Source: Acanthococcus lagerstroemiae
Taxonomy: Eukaryota; Arthropoda; Insecta; Hemiptera; Eriococcidae
DNA: 64,000 nt
NCBI GenBank assembly: GCA_031841125.1
Contig: CM063107.1
Coordinates: 68,831,814-68,895,813, forward strand
Direction of reading: 5' to 3'
Each line of letters starts with the position of its first letter. Within the stretch, counting starts at the first letter, position 1. The notes under the pieces were generated by a model that searched no databases, had not been told where the DNA came from, and saw only the letters and a program-made list of their open reading frames with translations. Below are positions 10,311 to 21,584 of this stretch, piece by piece. A program made the translations under genes and the position numbers.

Positions 10311-10887
10311 CCATTTTTTTCTTCAATTTAATTTTCAATGTCAAAAACTTTTTATTTTAATTTCATTTGCATTGTAAGTAATTACCGATAACTGGTATAA
10401 TTATGAAATTATGGTTGGTTAAGTGACTGATTCCTGTATTTTGTCAATGATTATAGTTCCACAGATTCGTAGCTTTGCAGTAGGTATAATACATCCAGTA
10501 TTTTAGCTAACGATTTGATCATTATAATCAGCGAACCTGATTAAAATTCAGTTTCTTTAACATTCATCTGCTGCAGCTTTATTAAATCAGAACTTTTATT
10601 TTTGGGTACTTGACAATGACAATGTCTTTCATTTTACACTGAATAATTATTATGTCTTTGACGGAGGATATAAGTTACATTCACGTGTTTTCCCGCTGCG
10701 TTTTAAAAGTCACAATTTATTTAGGCTTTATACACACCAGGCAGCAACGCACAGATATCAAGTTACCTAATTTTCGAGGTGTTTCTTGCAACTCGCTGCT
10801 ATCATTAATGCATACGCACCTCTGTTGTCAATAAGCAAGAATATGAATACAAATGCGACCTGGCATTCTAAAATTGATAATCTTTAC
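10311..10887. other. Unassigned interval
   Basis: AT-rich, with no repeat match and no coding motif seen. The 60-codon frame at 10652-10834 is unsupported. Confidence 0.4.
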
Positions 10888-12280
10888 CAGTGGCGTGCAT
10901 TCCAGGCAAGCAATGTAAGCGCCGCTTACCCTGAAAATTCTTGAGAAAATGAGTAAGTTTTCATATACAATACTATCAACTTCAACTTGTAACAAATAAA
11001 AGATCATGAAACATTGGGCAAAACAGATACTGTACTGACACTTACGCTTAAGTACATAATAAGATTCATGGGAGATACGCGAGGATACAGTTGAAATAGA
11101 AGCGTATTTGGGCCATCCATCCTACAGAGAGCGTTGCAATCTGCCATTGTTATAAGTTATGAAAAGGTGAACCTTTTTGTCAAACCCTATTGTACTGGTG
11201 CCAAAAACATTCCTCTTTTCATCTGCAATACTAGCGCTGGATGGCCCGAATACTGTTTGGGTGTTCAGCGTTTGGCAATCCTCGTACATATTTGCATAGG
11301 CCATCGAGCAAGGCTTGCGCTGGATCTATCACTTCTTTTCCATACTGCACGTAACATTGCACGACTACCCTCCACCTCCGTGTAAATTACCAACACAGAC
11401 ACACACTAGTACTTTCAATGCGACAAAACTTGTTCAGGTGTTCACTGGGTTCCGTTCTGGAAGCGCATTGAGTCTAGCTTGGCTCGGCTTAGCAACACAT
11501 AAACGTCGAACTTTTCAGCGAACCGTGATTATGTTCTTCTACTAGTCAACACGTATGTTTGAATGCTCCGATTTTTTTCTCTTTTTTTCTTTTCTTTCTT
11601 TCTTTCTTTCTTTCTTTCTTTTTCTTTTTCTTTTTATTTTTGACCACAAAATGCGTATTCAAGATCTTATTGAAAACACCCGTTTCCACAATTTACTCTT
11701 AATGAACAATTAGAAATTATTAATAGTGGTAAGCCTAAACCAGAATTACCATTTTAAAAAACTGGGCAAAAGAAAGGTGGTTCGATTTTTACTAGACATT
11801 TTCACGTATTGCAGTATGATTACATTTTATGGTTAACCTAAAATTGTGAAGATGGTGGAAAACTGTTTTGTTGGCCATGTCTACGTATTATTTGTCACAC
11901 AAAAGGATAAATAATGCATATGGAATGAACCTACATAGGAATACAACAATTTGAATAATTTGATCAATCCCCTTTTGTAGTAGCATGTTTCATGCTTTTA
12001 TTCTGATTTTTACTTTACCTCTATACTCAGGGACATACTAATGGGGGGGGGGAGCAACTTACCCCCTATAGGGATTTTTCACTCAGCAGTTGAGTAAATA
12101 TACTCTTTTAGTCAGGCGGAGTTGAGAAGTTGGAAGAATCCAATAAGTCAAAGGTTGGTTTTTTTTTGTTTTGATATTGCGGAATTTTGAGTTGAGTCAG
12201 TTGAAAAAGTCCAACAAGTTAAACGGTTTTTTCTTCTTATTTATTATTATTATTATTTTTGCATTGATACTTGGAATTTA
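10888..12280. mobile_element. Non-autonomous hAT element, copy C (inverted relative to A and B, one end lost)
   Basis: Begins 'CAGTGGCGTGCATTCCAGG', the same end that closes copies A and B, and follows their sequence in reverse order. It includes the remnant transposase zinc-finger region on the plus strand around 11765-11930 ('GGSIFTRHFHVLQYDYI' and a 'FCWPC' block) with stops. The opposite terminus is missing where SINE1 begins at about 12281. A TTTC/TTC run lies at 11575-11640. Confidence 0.85.
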
Positions 12281-12432
12281 GAGGCTGTTACAGCTGCCTT
12301 AGCCCTCTTCTCGTCTTGCCGAAAAACCGGCCCAGAGGTCTAAATTTAGAGAGTTGCTACGTAGGCTCGAACCCAGGACCTCCGGATTCCAAGACCAGCG
12401 CGCTGTCCACGCAGTAACTATCAGACTCCTTG
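12281..12432 (-). repeat. SINE1, tRNA-related head plus part of the body
   Basis: The minus strand carries the B-box-like 'GGTTCGAGCC' type segment and the 'GTAGCAACTC' body join found in full copies. The distal body is absent because the copy abuts the broken end of hAT copy C. Confidence 0.7.
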
Positions 12433-13759
12433 GCATCAGCGATATTTGTTGTGTAAATTTGAGGGTAAACAATTTCAAATAGCAAGTTTTTTTACCAAAA
12501 ATTTTGTTTAAACTAAAGTCAACAGTGCCGGTACGTAATGATTTTTTTTTTCATATTACAGTTGTTATAGGCTGCATAGATACACATAAGGACATGTTCT
12601 TGTTAAACGAAAAAATATGGACGAACTCGTACTCATTTCTTTTTATATCATACAATGATTAATCTTTGTTCGGGATTCGTTTGATTGTGTTCGGGAATAG
12701 TTTCTCAGCTTTGGAATATCTGTTGCAAAGTTAGAGGAACTACTCAAGTTCATTATTGAATCATTAATAAGTTCCACATGGAAACAGTTCACGCCAACTT
12801 TAAAGAACCGTTTAATTTTTTTGTGAATTATTAACGACTTGTACAGGAATGGTTTCCTACTGACGCAGTATCTGCTATCACATCCTAAGAAATCATTACC
12901 ATTCGCGGGGCCGGAATCATTGATCAACTTTGATAAAACTGTTGATTTATTTTTGGATTCAATGACTGAAATGTTGGGAAGTGTTCTCTTCCATTTGGGA
13001 ACTGTTACTATATAGGAGTGAAATTAATCCTCGCCAAATTTTCTTGGATTAGTTACTACAACTTGAGAAATGATTACCTTAAGAAGAGAACCATTCTCTA
13101 TGTACAGCAACCATTCCCGAATTCAAAATTACTTTTTTTTTTCAGTGTACATGTAGTTATCCGTACAATTTGATTCGTAATGAGTGCATACCAAAATTGC
13201 AAAAAAGTTCTCCGCAGAAGTCAAAGTAATTAATTTTTACATAGCTTCGTGTGGAAATCAAAATACATATTTTTTCTTATACTTAAAACGACACCGTATG
13301 CGTGACCCTACAGATTTAAAATAAAAAATGTTGGGCACAAATACGACCTCGAAAACATAGTTATTCTCGAAATGTGAACTTGCAAACAGCTGGAGAAAAA
13401 TGAAGTGCCTTAATATTTATGATTTCAAATTTTAACCACCGAAAACCTACTCAAGGTGTAATTAATTTCGTAATGTGATGCGAATGCAATTTTAGATTTA
13501 CATACCCATTAATTTTGGTTTAGAATGCTGCATACTCCGTGGCACTACCACTACCATTTATACCAAATTACGAAAACAAGAAAATTGTTGAGGCAAAGAA
13601 TTCATTTACAAAATCTCAATGACGTCTTACGGAAAACAAAGAGGTCGACTTCTTATTCGGATTCAAATTCCAAACAGATATGAAATTTGTAGGCAAGAAG
13701 TTCTAACGTACCTAAGATGATTAATACTCGCATTGCTTACATAATTTTGGCTTACACCT
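12433..13759. other. Unassigned interval
   Basis: About 1.3 kb without recognisable element ends or protein motifs. A 94-codon minus-strand frame (12643-12927) shows no motif or splice support. Confidence 0.4.
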
Positions 13760-13973
13760 TCTTCCTAATTTGCTCTCCACCCGAGTCCTGGAATCCGCCC
13801 TTTCGAGCATTACTTCAGAGACGTCGGGGAGGCTGTTAGGGCTGTCTTAGCCCTCTTCCCTTCTGGCCGAAAACCCAGCCTAGGTCGAAAATTCTGGCGA
13901 GTTGCTACGTGGGCTCGAACCCGGGTCCTCCGGATTCTGAGACCACCGCGCTATCCACTCGGCCAACCAGACC
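13760..13973 (-). repeat. SINE1, near full-length tRNA-derived SINE
   Basis: On the minus strand it starts 'GGTCTGGTTGGCCGAGTGG', with A box 'TGGCCGAGTGG' of the Leu/Ser tRNA type, and has a canonical B box 'GGTTCGAGCC' about 45 bases later. These two boxes form an RNA polymerase III internal promoter. The unique body ('GTAGCAACTCGCCAGA', 'GACAGCCCTAACAGCCTC') is shared by all copies. Length is about 210 bp. Confidence 0.85.
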
Positions 13974-14984
13974 TCACTCGCATTGCTTGCAAAACGTTGT
14001 GGTATGTTGAACTTGAGGAAAGGGTACCATTAAGCCATCTACTCTTATCGACGTTTTGGGGTAGTCACGGGAAAATTTTGAAAGACCTTTTTCCAGTAAA
14101 ATTAATTGATACAACAATTTTTTGAAAGCATTGTTCGATAAAATCTATACTTATAAACGTACTTACGTTAGAAATTCTCGAATTTTGTGGTTACTTCGCA
14201 CGCTGAGAGAGGATGGTGACGCTTCTCTCACTCAGGGACCTTTAGTACGAGTATATTGATTAGTACACCCAACTGACCAATTATGTCGAATTTCAGCTTC
14301 CTGAGAATTGGTTCATTTAGTCAATTTCTTAGATAATTCTACTGGACTTTTATTGTAGGCAAATTAAAAGTAAAACGGAATTCTGATGAAAAAAGAGCAA
14401 CAAGAGGGAGTTTGCTCAAAATTGTTGGGGGTGGTATATCCTATTATTAATATACTAAAAGTCCCCATCCCCAAATCATTAGCTAATTTTCTTAAAAAGT
14501 TTCAAAACCCACACTCAAAAACCGTTTTTTTTTTTCTTCAAAAATGTTGAGTTCTGTGGAGCATACAGAAGAATTTCAGCCAAAAATTGTTTTACATAGA
14601 ATTCTTCATAAAAACGGTTAAAGGACTTTGGTACTTATTTTTTCTTATCTACCCCAGAAAAAGGAGAAGAGGATTCAAAATGACCCTTTCGAGTAGCATA
14701 GTTTAACACAGACCTGATGGGGAGAAAAGTAGTTTTTTGGCTTTTCCCTGATTTCATGGGACTACGAGTATGGGAATAATAGGAGTTCAGATTTTACTTG
14801 TACTCGACTTCCTACCGACGTAGCTTTGTACGTCCGGGAATTTTTTGTTCTCATTGGCTCCCCCCCCCCCCGGATACTGCGCATGTGAAACTAAGTGTTT
14901 TTTTGCTTCAATGGTGTGACGAGACAGTAGTTTGGGAAAAGTTTTCAAGCTGATGAATTACACAAAAATACCACTAAGATATTA
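13974..14984. other. Unassigned interval
   Basis: About 1 kb with a C-run near 14860-14873. No gene or element end was recognised. Confidence 0.4.
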
Positions 14985-15465
14985 GTTATGGATTACCTAT
15001 TCGAAGTCCTCGAATTCAATTTTAATATCAGTTTGCCAAATTGTGGTGTCAGAAACGGGGGCGGTGGTCCGGAATGTCGTAGAATACAATATGGGTATAA
15101 AATATCAAGTTTTCAAGGTCGTTGAATTCCATTTTCGGATCACTTTGACTCGGTTTTCAGAACTGTGGCATCTGTGGAGGAGGAGCAAAAATTGAAAATA
15201 ATGAGAAATGCATCACAACCATCACGTCTGAGGGTTTTGGAACCACTGAATTGATTTTCGATGTCAGTTTGTCCCTAAATAAAAAGCTGCGATACCAAGG
15301 GCGGAGCGGGGCCAAAGTCAAAATGTCCTAAAATATGGTATCAGTATGAAATATACTGTTTTCAAAATCGCTGGATTCTGTGTTTACATCACTGTGACTC
15401 TGTTCTTCATAAGTGAGGCATCTGGAGGGAAGTGGGAGCGAAAATTGAAAAGGGGAATATTATAG
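14985..15465. repeat. Degenerate satellite of about 120 bp, four units
   Basis: Successive diverged units start near 15015, 15125, 15248 and 15372, each running 'GAATTC/GATT...GATATCAGTTTG...AACTGTGGC/TATC...GGGGGCG...AAAAT...'. The same unit, inverted, occurs at 40215-41060 and around 63350-63780. Non-coding. Confidence 0.7.
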
Positions 15466-15839
15466 GACACGACAGGAAAAAAGGGTTGCACGACAGGACT
15501 TTTGCATACTGAATAATGGTTAATAACGACAACATTAACAATTATTCCATTAGCAAGAACGGCAAAAAATATTTTCGAACGACTTTTATTTTAAAGGACA
15601 ATTCATTACATTCCCCGCTAATTATATTTTTTCTCGTGTGCTCGTATCATGCCATCTACCGAAGTTTTTTGTCACTAATATGTTTTTGTGCGATTAGGTG
15701 CGATATGGCTTTATTACCTACATGGCGTTTATAGCCGCAGGCATCTTATAAAAAAAAATCTGTGAAGTTTGAGCAAAATCGGAAAGGTTAATCCGTAGGA
15801 ATTAACATTGATTTACGGAATTTGAGCTTCAATCACTCT

Positions 15840-16250
15840 AGGTACCTCCCAATATGAGCTTTAAATTGAAGCGCTGCGTGGAAGAAGGGAAGCAGCGCTT
15901 CAATTATTTTCTATTCCAAATGGAGATTTTAAGGATCGCTGACTTCATTTCAATGGTTATTCCCTCCCTCCTCTCCATTCAGGCTTCACTTTCGACTAAT
16001 TTTCAGTTACTCCAATTCTCCTCAATTTTTGAGTTATTTACATCGCTGGTAGGGTTCTTTAAGTCGCTAAATTCATTTCCGTCTTTTTCCTTCTCTCCCC
16101 TCAACCCTTCACATTTCACATGGAGCTAACTTCCAATTACTCCAGTGTCCTCGATTTCTAAGTTCTGTAAGTCATCAGTACGGTTGTTAGGATCGCTGAA
16201 TGAAGTCATTTTCCCCATCCTCTCCACCCTTAATGATCTACAGGGGTCTG
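15840..16250. repeat. Further degenerate repeat units with a 13-bp stem-loop at the start
   Basis: Three blocks around 'GGATCGCTGA', 'AAGTCGCTAAATTCATTTCC' and 'GGATCGCTGAATGAAGTC' recur about 120-135 bp apart, each followed by a CT-rich stretch, consistent with diverged satellite units. The first is preceded by a perfect stem 15865-15877 / 15892-15904. Confidence 0.55.
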
Positions 16251-16994
16251 ATATACGATATTATCATTTTTTACTCATTTATTTATAGTTTTCATTTGAA
16301 TTGATGTCCACTCAAAAATTCGCTAATAACATTTAATTTGTCGCTACCCAAGTGACTGTGGTCATTAATGTTCAGCAATGCAATGTATTTTATTGTCGTG
16401 CATCATATTTCGTGTAGCTTTTATTTCATTTTTTACGTCGCCCCACTTATTTTTTTGTCGGGCATTCATTTTTTTATTGTTTCCTGCGAAAATTATCGTT
16501 GGACCCATTAAATTGTCGTATTTGCATTTGTTCCTGTCGATGTATTCCTTTGTTTTGTCGGACCATTAAATCAGACCCAATTGAAAATCATGTAACATAG
16601 GGTTTTTAGGGTTGCTTAATTAATTTATGATGTCAGTTGTACTCAAATTTTGGTGGCGGTGGTCGGATCCACGATCGAAGGTGTCATAATCGACTGCTTA
16701 AATGCATAACCCCGTAACCCACAATTCTGCTGGAGAGATAAAACACGTCCTAGAGGCCCATATTGTAATGTGGAATTCGCGGTATTGCCTAAATTGATAA
16801 TCTTATGAAAACATTGATTTTGACTACATTTTTTTTTTTTTTACAGAACTGTGGTTAAGTACCTAATGTCCCAGAAACTTGAAAACTTTATTTTTGAAAA
16901 AAATGTGGGTTACGTGGCTATACATCTTTTAATGTATATTTTTTTTATTTACAGCCATTTATTTAGCTTGAATATACAGTGACGAGTAGTCTAT
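16251..16994. other. Mostly unassigned; one possible satellite unit
   Basis: A segment at about 16590-16700 ('GATGTCAGTTGTACTCAA', then 'GGTGGCGGTGGTCGGA') resembles one satellite unit. The rest shows nothing recognisable. Confidence 0.4.
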
Positions 16995-17339
16995 AGTATA
17001 TGCTTATTTTAGTGCGCCCATTGCTGGGCATAGGCCTCTCCCGCATTTCTCTACCATCCCCTTACTCTGGCATCCCTCTCCCATGTGGTGCCTGCATGCT
17101 GCTTCAATTCATCCACCCACCTTCTTTTTGGTCTCCCTACCTTCCTTTTTTGCCCCCTTGGTATCCAAACTAAAACTTTTCTTTTCAATCTGTTTCCTTC
17201 CCTTCTTACAACATGCCCGGTGTAGTCAAATTTCAATTTTTTCATAATATACCTACAATCCTTGATCCCTGAATTCGTCGTAACCCATTTGTTGGTTTGC
17301 TTGTACCTTCTCTTTATCCCGATCATTACCCTTTCCATG
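16995..17339 (-). pseudogene. RTE-like LINE, RT C-terminal end (part 2 after a foldback insertion)
   Basis: The minus-strand protein continues the RT interrupted at 17602: 'AMERVMIGIKRR', then 'FDYTGHVVRREGNR', 'GRPKRRWVDELKQHAG' and 'NAGEAYAQQW'. This is the typical C-terminal tail of RTE LINEs (GHVAR ... GRPRTRW ... W....GEAYVQQW). It reads in one frame apart from the inserted foldback. Confidence 0.85.
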
Positions 17340-17344
17340 GCTAT

Positions 17345-17602
17345 TGCTAGACTTCTCAAGAAGAACAACTTAACTTGGATCAGGATATTTACTGACTGAC
17401 TGTCGTTACGCTCGACGGCCACACGGCCAAGCTTATCTTATCTTAACTTCCATAACTATAGTACATCGTAGTAGGAAGGACTGCGATGTACTATAGTTAC
17501 GAAAGTTAAGATAAGCTTGGCCGTGTGGCCGTCGAGCGTAACGACAGTCAGTCAGTAAATATCCTGATCCAAGTTAAGTTGTACTTCTTGAGAAGTCTAG
17601 CA
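17345..17602. mobile_element. 258-bp near-perfect palindromic foldback element
   Basis: The left arm from 17345 ('TGCTAGACTTCTCAAGAAG') and the right arm ending at 17602 are reverse complements over about 120 bases each, with only a few differences (including one 5-base gap) and a loop of about 15 bases near 17472-17486. It is flanked by GCTAT on both sides (17340-17344 and 17603-17607), read as a 5-bp target duplication, and it splits an RT reading frame. There is no coding capacity. Confidence 0.9.
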
Positions 17603-17607
17603 GCTAT

Positions 17608-18270
17608 CTGGGTGCTGGCAAGTTTCATGTTCTGTTCCTCTGTGGTGGCCCAAGTTTGTAAGCCATATAGCAGTACCGGTAAAATGCAGGATTCCTCAAT
17701 CTTTTTCTTTATTTTCAAAGGAATTTTACTTTTAAATATATTTTTAAGAGACCACAAGCTTTTCCAGGCTTGGTTTCTCTTTTCTTAGTCCGTGTTGTCC
17801 TTGAACGAGGCTGCTTGACCTAAATACGTGGTATTGTCTATTGCTGTTATTATGCTTCCATCTATTTCGACTTCCTGAAAGTTTTTCGTATTAGAAAGTA
17901 ATACTGCTTACGTTCATTGTTAACCCTACTTTTTTGCCTTCCTGTGCTATTTCCTTTGCCATTTCCTGTAATTCTCTGCCGTCCTGGGACACCAAAACAA
18001 CGGCATCTGCAAATCCCAATTTGTTTTGCTATTTCCCATTAATTTGTATCCCTTTCTTTCCCAGTCCATTTTCTGAAACACGTCTAGCAGGCTGTTGAAT
18101 AGATTGGAAGAGAGAGGATCCGATCATCCTGTTCCTTTTTTCAATTTTAAATTTTCTACCCGTTTTGTCCAAACGGACACTCCCCGTGTCATTATTATAT
18201 TGTAACTTAATAATTTTTATCGTCTTTTGGTTATCCATCCAAACATCCAATATTATACAGAGTGGTATCA
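17608..18270 (-). pseudogene. RTE-like LINE, RT palm and thumb region (part 1)
   Basis: Minus-strand blocks in order: 'NNDTGSVRLDKTGRKFKI', 'FADAVVLVSQDGRELQEM' (a degraded FADD catalytic block), 'EGKKVGLTMNVS', 'TTYLGQAASFKD', 'LPVLLYGLQTWA' and 'MKLASTQIA'. Several stops and frame changes show decay. Upstream blocks that should precede it are seen in the element at 1-1655, so both may be one family. Confidence 0.85.
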
Positions 18271-18689
18271 GTTGTAGGATTTTTGGTTTTCATGATTAAT
18301 TCTACTCCATATTTGTAACAGTGGCCGTGGAGATGGCAATAGTCCGGGATGGCTTGATTTTTAGGAAAATACAAAAATTTTTAGTTTGAGTCGAAGAACA
18401 AAAAAAAAGAAACAATATTTTTCTTCGAACTTTAAAAACTGATTTGAAAAAGAAAAAAACTAAAAAAAAAACTCGTATTTCGTCTCTGAAATCTTTCAAG
18501 ACACCTTTTCACCAACTCGCTGAATAGTTTTGAATTTTATTATTTTTGGGGGAGGGTGCATATATCCCCGTATCTGCCGTCTGTGGCGTTTCTGGAGTAG
18601 TTACAAAAAGGTACTAAAGGTCATTTTTGTAGAGAATCTGCTGTAGAATAATTTTTGATCGAAATCGGACTTCTCTTAGTATTAAAAAT
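18271..18689. other. Unassigned interval
   Basis: A-rich sequence. A minus-strand frame at 18302-18499 is rich in Phe and Lys and has no motif. Confidence 0.4.
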
Positions 18690-18990
18690 TTTTGGGAAAA
18701 AATATAGGGGGTCTGAACCCCTGAACAATTATTACAAATGTGAGTGCTTGGGGGATGAGGTTCCAATCTGCATTTGCAGGGATGGAACTATAGGGGAGTG
18801 GGACACCCCAATAATTTAGCAGTCGGCAAATTTTGAAACTGCTCATTTGAATTTTCCATTTTCTAAGAACGTTTGTTTGTTTGTTTGTTTTTTTGTTGTT
18901 TTTTTTTTTCAATTAAAAAATATTTTCAAATTTTCAAATTAAAAAAAAATTAGTCGGCAAATTTTTCTTCTCCACCTCCCCCCTAATTTA
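18690..18990 (+). repeat. Dispersed repeat Z, copy 1
   Basis: Carries 'TGAGTGCTTGGGGGAT', 'TTCCAATCTGCATTTGC', 'CCCCAATAATTTAGCAG' and 'GTCGGCAAATTTTGAAAC', found again at 25850-26300 and 26385-26660 (inverted), 45906-46330 and 55195-55420. Non-coding and A/T-run-rich. Confidence 0.8.
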
Positions 18991-19019
18991 AATTCAAGTT
19001 TTGCTTCTGACCGGATGTA

Positions 19020-19112
19020 ACATTGTGGCTCCCCTGCCATGAACCTGGGTATTACCTGTTGACAGGGGAGGGTAAAATGCGTAAAATAAAATAAATAAAT
19101 AAAAATAAATAA
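19020..19112 (+). mobile_element. LINE 3' terminus: stem-loop plus (AAAT)n tail
   Basis: A stem CTCCCCTGCCA ... TTGACAGGGGAG lies about 20 bases upstream of an A-rich (AAATA)n tail. The arrangement parallels 2885-2960, 41100-41230 and 52060-52130, although the loop sequence differs. Confidence 0.6.
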
Positions 19113-20234
19113 TCTGAGTCACTAATGATAGTGTTATGCGCCTAAGCAGAAATAACCAACTTAGGGGGGGGGGTTGCTCAAAGGGAGGCTAACAACTATC
19201 AAAAATTCCTTCGCTAATATAATTTTTCGGTTTTTTGGGGAAGCATTAAAAGGATTTTTGGTAGGGGGCTAGAATCCGCCCCAAGTCCCCTTATTTGCAC
19301 ATATGGTTATGCGGTTTGCAGCATTCGATTCTGAAAGCTGTTGCAGGCGAGGTTCGAAAGAGATCACAAGTGTCACTCAGGTCACTAACCCATATGCACT
19401 TCAACTTAGCAGATGCCTATCCAGATCAAATTTCACCGTGTTAGGCAATACCGAGAATGACCCCTTGAGGGTTCGAACATTTTTCTTGGAGGTGAAATAG
19501 GCGGAGACACATTTTGCAGCGCCTTCTGCAAATTCTTTCCTTCGCTTGCCGTGTAAATCCAGCAGTGCACTTGCGTCATCAGAGTCTAATCAATTTTTCC
19601 ACGTTTAAACCATATCAGCTTCATCTGTAGTCGCAGCAAATTACCCACCGAAACATGTAAATTATTATATGGTTTACAACGTATAATACAACACATCGTT
19701 AATTTTTAGTGAGCTCGTTACACGAGCTTTAATGTAATTAAATTACATTATAGCGTTTCTGGATTTCTGTGACGTTCAGTAACTACATTAGTTTTATTAA
19801 GCTCGCGCAGCATTAAAAAATTAATCGCAGGAAGACAACTTCTTTGCATCCTTTATCGCTGCATGGTCAGCCAAATTACAGTGGATAAAAAACGTGAAAT
19901 TAAGCTGGTAATTCGCCTGAATTTTGCTCAGCCGAATGATATATTTCTTTTTCGAAAATACAAATTTAGAACAAGTTTCAATGTGTAATTAATTGCACGT
20001 ATTAAGAAATATAAGTTCGTCTATTAACAACTCTAATAATTAATTAACAGTTTCTATGACGGCAAAAAGGGAAAATTTTGATCAGTTCCGCACAGTAAGT
20101 CTGGCGAACATTTCCCGATCAGCTACACATGTATCAATCAAAACAAACATGAGAAAATCACTTTAAATTTCGAATAATTATGCAATGGCATTGTTGTTAT
20201 TGCTAATTCAGTAGAATAAATACAATTAGGAAAG
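19113..20234. other. Unassigned interval
   Basis: About 1.1 kb. A short palindrome 'TAATGTAATTAAATTACATT' lies at about 19731-19751. The 65-codon frame at 19303-19500 has no recognised motif. Confidence 0.4.
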
Positions 20235-21481
20235 CAGTGGCGTGCGGTGAGTATTTCTAGGAGGTAAGTGATGAGCATAGATAGGGATGTACTGAAGAGT
20301 TCTTCCTGCGGGGGTGGGGGCAAAAATTGTGAAAATCTCAACTGACTCAACTCAAAATTTCAAGTATCAATGCAAAAAAAAAAAGTTTAACTTGTTGGAT
20401 TTTTCTAACTGACTCAACCCAAAATTCCGCAATATCAAAGCAAAAAAAAACCTTTAACTTATTGGATTTTTCCAACTTCTCAACTCAATTCTCAAGTATT
20501 AAAGCAAAGAAAACGTTTTGACTTGTTGGATTTTTTCAACTCCGCCTGGCTGAAAGGGTGAATCTACACAACTGCTGAGTGGAAAATTCCTACAGGGGAT
20601 AAGTCCCCCCCCCCATTGGTATGTCTCTGAGTATAGAGGTAAAGTAAAAATCAGAATAAAAGTATGAAACATGTGACTACAAAAGGGCATTGATCAAATT
20701 ATTCAAGTTGCTGTATCTCTATGTAGGGTCATTCCATATGCATTTATCCTTTTGTGTGACAAATAATAGACATGGCCAACAAAACACTTTTCCACCATCT
20801 TCACAATTTTGAGTTAACCACAAAATGTAATCATACTGCAATACGTGACAATGTCTAGTAAAAATCGAACCACCTTTCTTTTGCCGAGTTTTTAAAAATG
20901 GTAATTTACGCATTTTGTGGTCAAAAAAAAAACAACAAAAAACGGAGCATTCAAACATGACGCGTTGACTAAGTAGAAGAACATAAACACATTTCACTGA
21001 AATAGTTCGACGTTTGTGTGTCGCTAAGCCGAGCCAAGCTAGACTCAATGCGCTTCCAGAACAGAACCCAGTGAACACCTGAACAGGTTTCGTTGCATTG
21101 AAAGTACTAGTGTGTGTTTGTGTTGGTAATTTACACGGTGGCGGAGGGTAGTCGTGCAATGTTACGTGCAGTATGGAAAAGAAGCGATAGATCCACGACA
21201 TACCTCGCGTGCTGGCCTATGCGAGTATGTACGAGGATTGCCGAACGCCGAACACCCGAGCAGTATAGGCTTCTGTTTCAACTGTATTCTCATGTATCCC
21301 CCATGAATTTTATTATGTACTTAGGCATCAGCGTCAGTACAGTCTCTGTTTTGTCCAATGTTTTATTCTCTTTCATTTGTTAAAAGTTGAAGTTGATATT
21401 GTACATGAAAACTTACTTATTTTCTCAAGAATTTTCAGGGTAAGCGGTGCTTACCTTGCTTGCCTGGAATACACGCCACTG
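20235..21481. mobile_element. Non-autonomous hAT element, copy B
   Basis: Starts 'CAGTGGCGTGCGGTGAG' and ends 'ACACGCCACTG'; the order is the same as copy A without the mitochondrial insert and with a further deletion of about 90 bp near 20905. The 8 bases on each side do not match clearly, so the target duplication has decayed or one end is rearranged. It retains the best-preserved transposase fragment of the family on the minus strand (20719-20890). Confidence 0.9.
20719..20890 (-). pseudogene. hAT transposase N-terminal zinc-finger fragment
   Basis: The minus strand reads 'QKKGGSIFTRHCHVL', 'GGKVFCWPCLLF', 'CIWNDPT', then after a stop 'YSNLNNLINALL'. This is the TTF/BED-like zinc finger at the start of hAT transposases of the ZMYM1-like group (FCxPCLLF ... 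W ... GxSNLNNL). The upstream part of the surrounding 160-codon frame is untranslated leader, not protein family sequence. No catalytic domain remains, so it can only be a relic. Confidence 0.75.
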
Positions 21482-21584
21482 AGAAGAAGAGTTGTATCAA
21501 GAAAGCAAGAAGGCGGGAATGCAAATCCATTGGGAGAAAACGATATTGTTAACAAATAGGACGATGGAAACAGCATTGGTGGAA

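Noticed and set aside
14985..15465. CRISPR-like array of regularly spaced repeats
   Set aside because: Units are about 120 bp, diverged along their whole length, with no short identical repeat or unique spacers, and the host is eukaryotic.
15516..16129. Plus-strand frames at 15516-15734 and 15854-16129
   Set aside because: The second lies in degenerate repeat units; both are hydrophobic by T-richness and lack motifs.
20227..21489. 8-bp target duplication for hAT copy B
   Set aside because: The flanks TAGGAAAG and AGAAGAAG do not match; not claimed.
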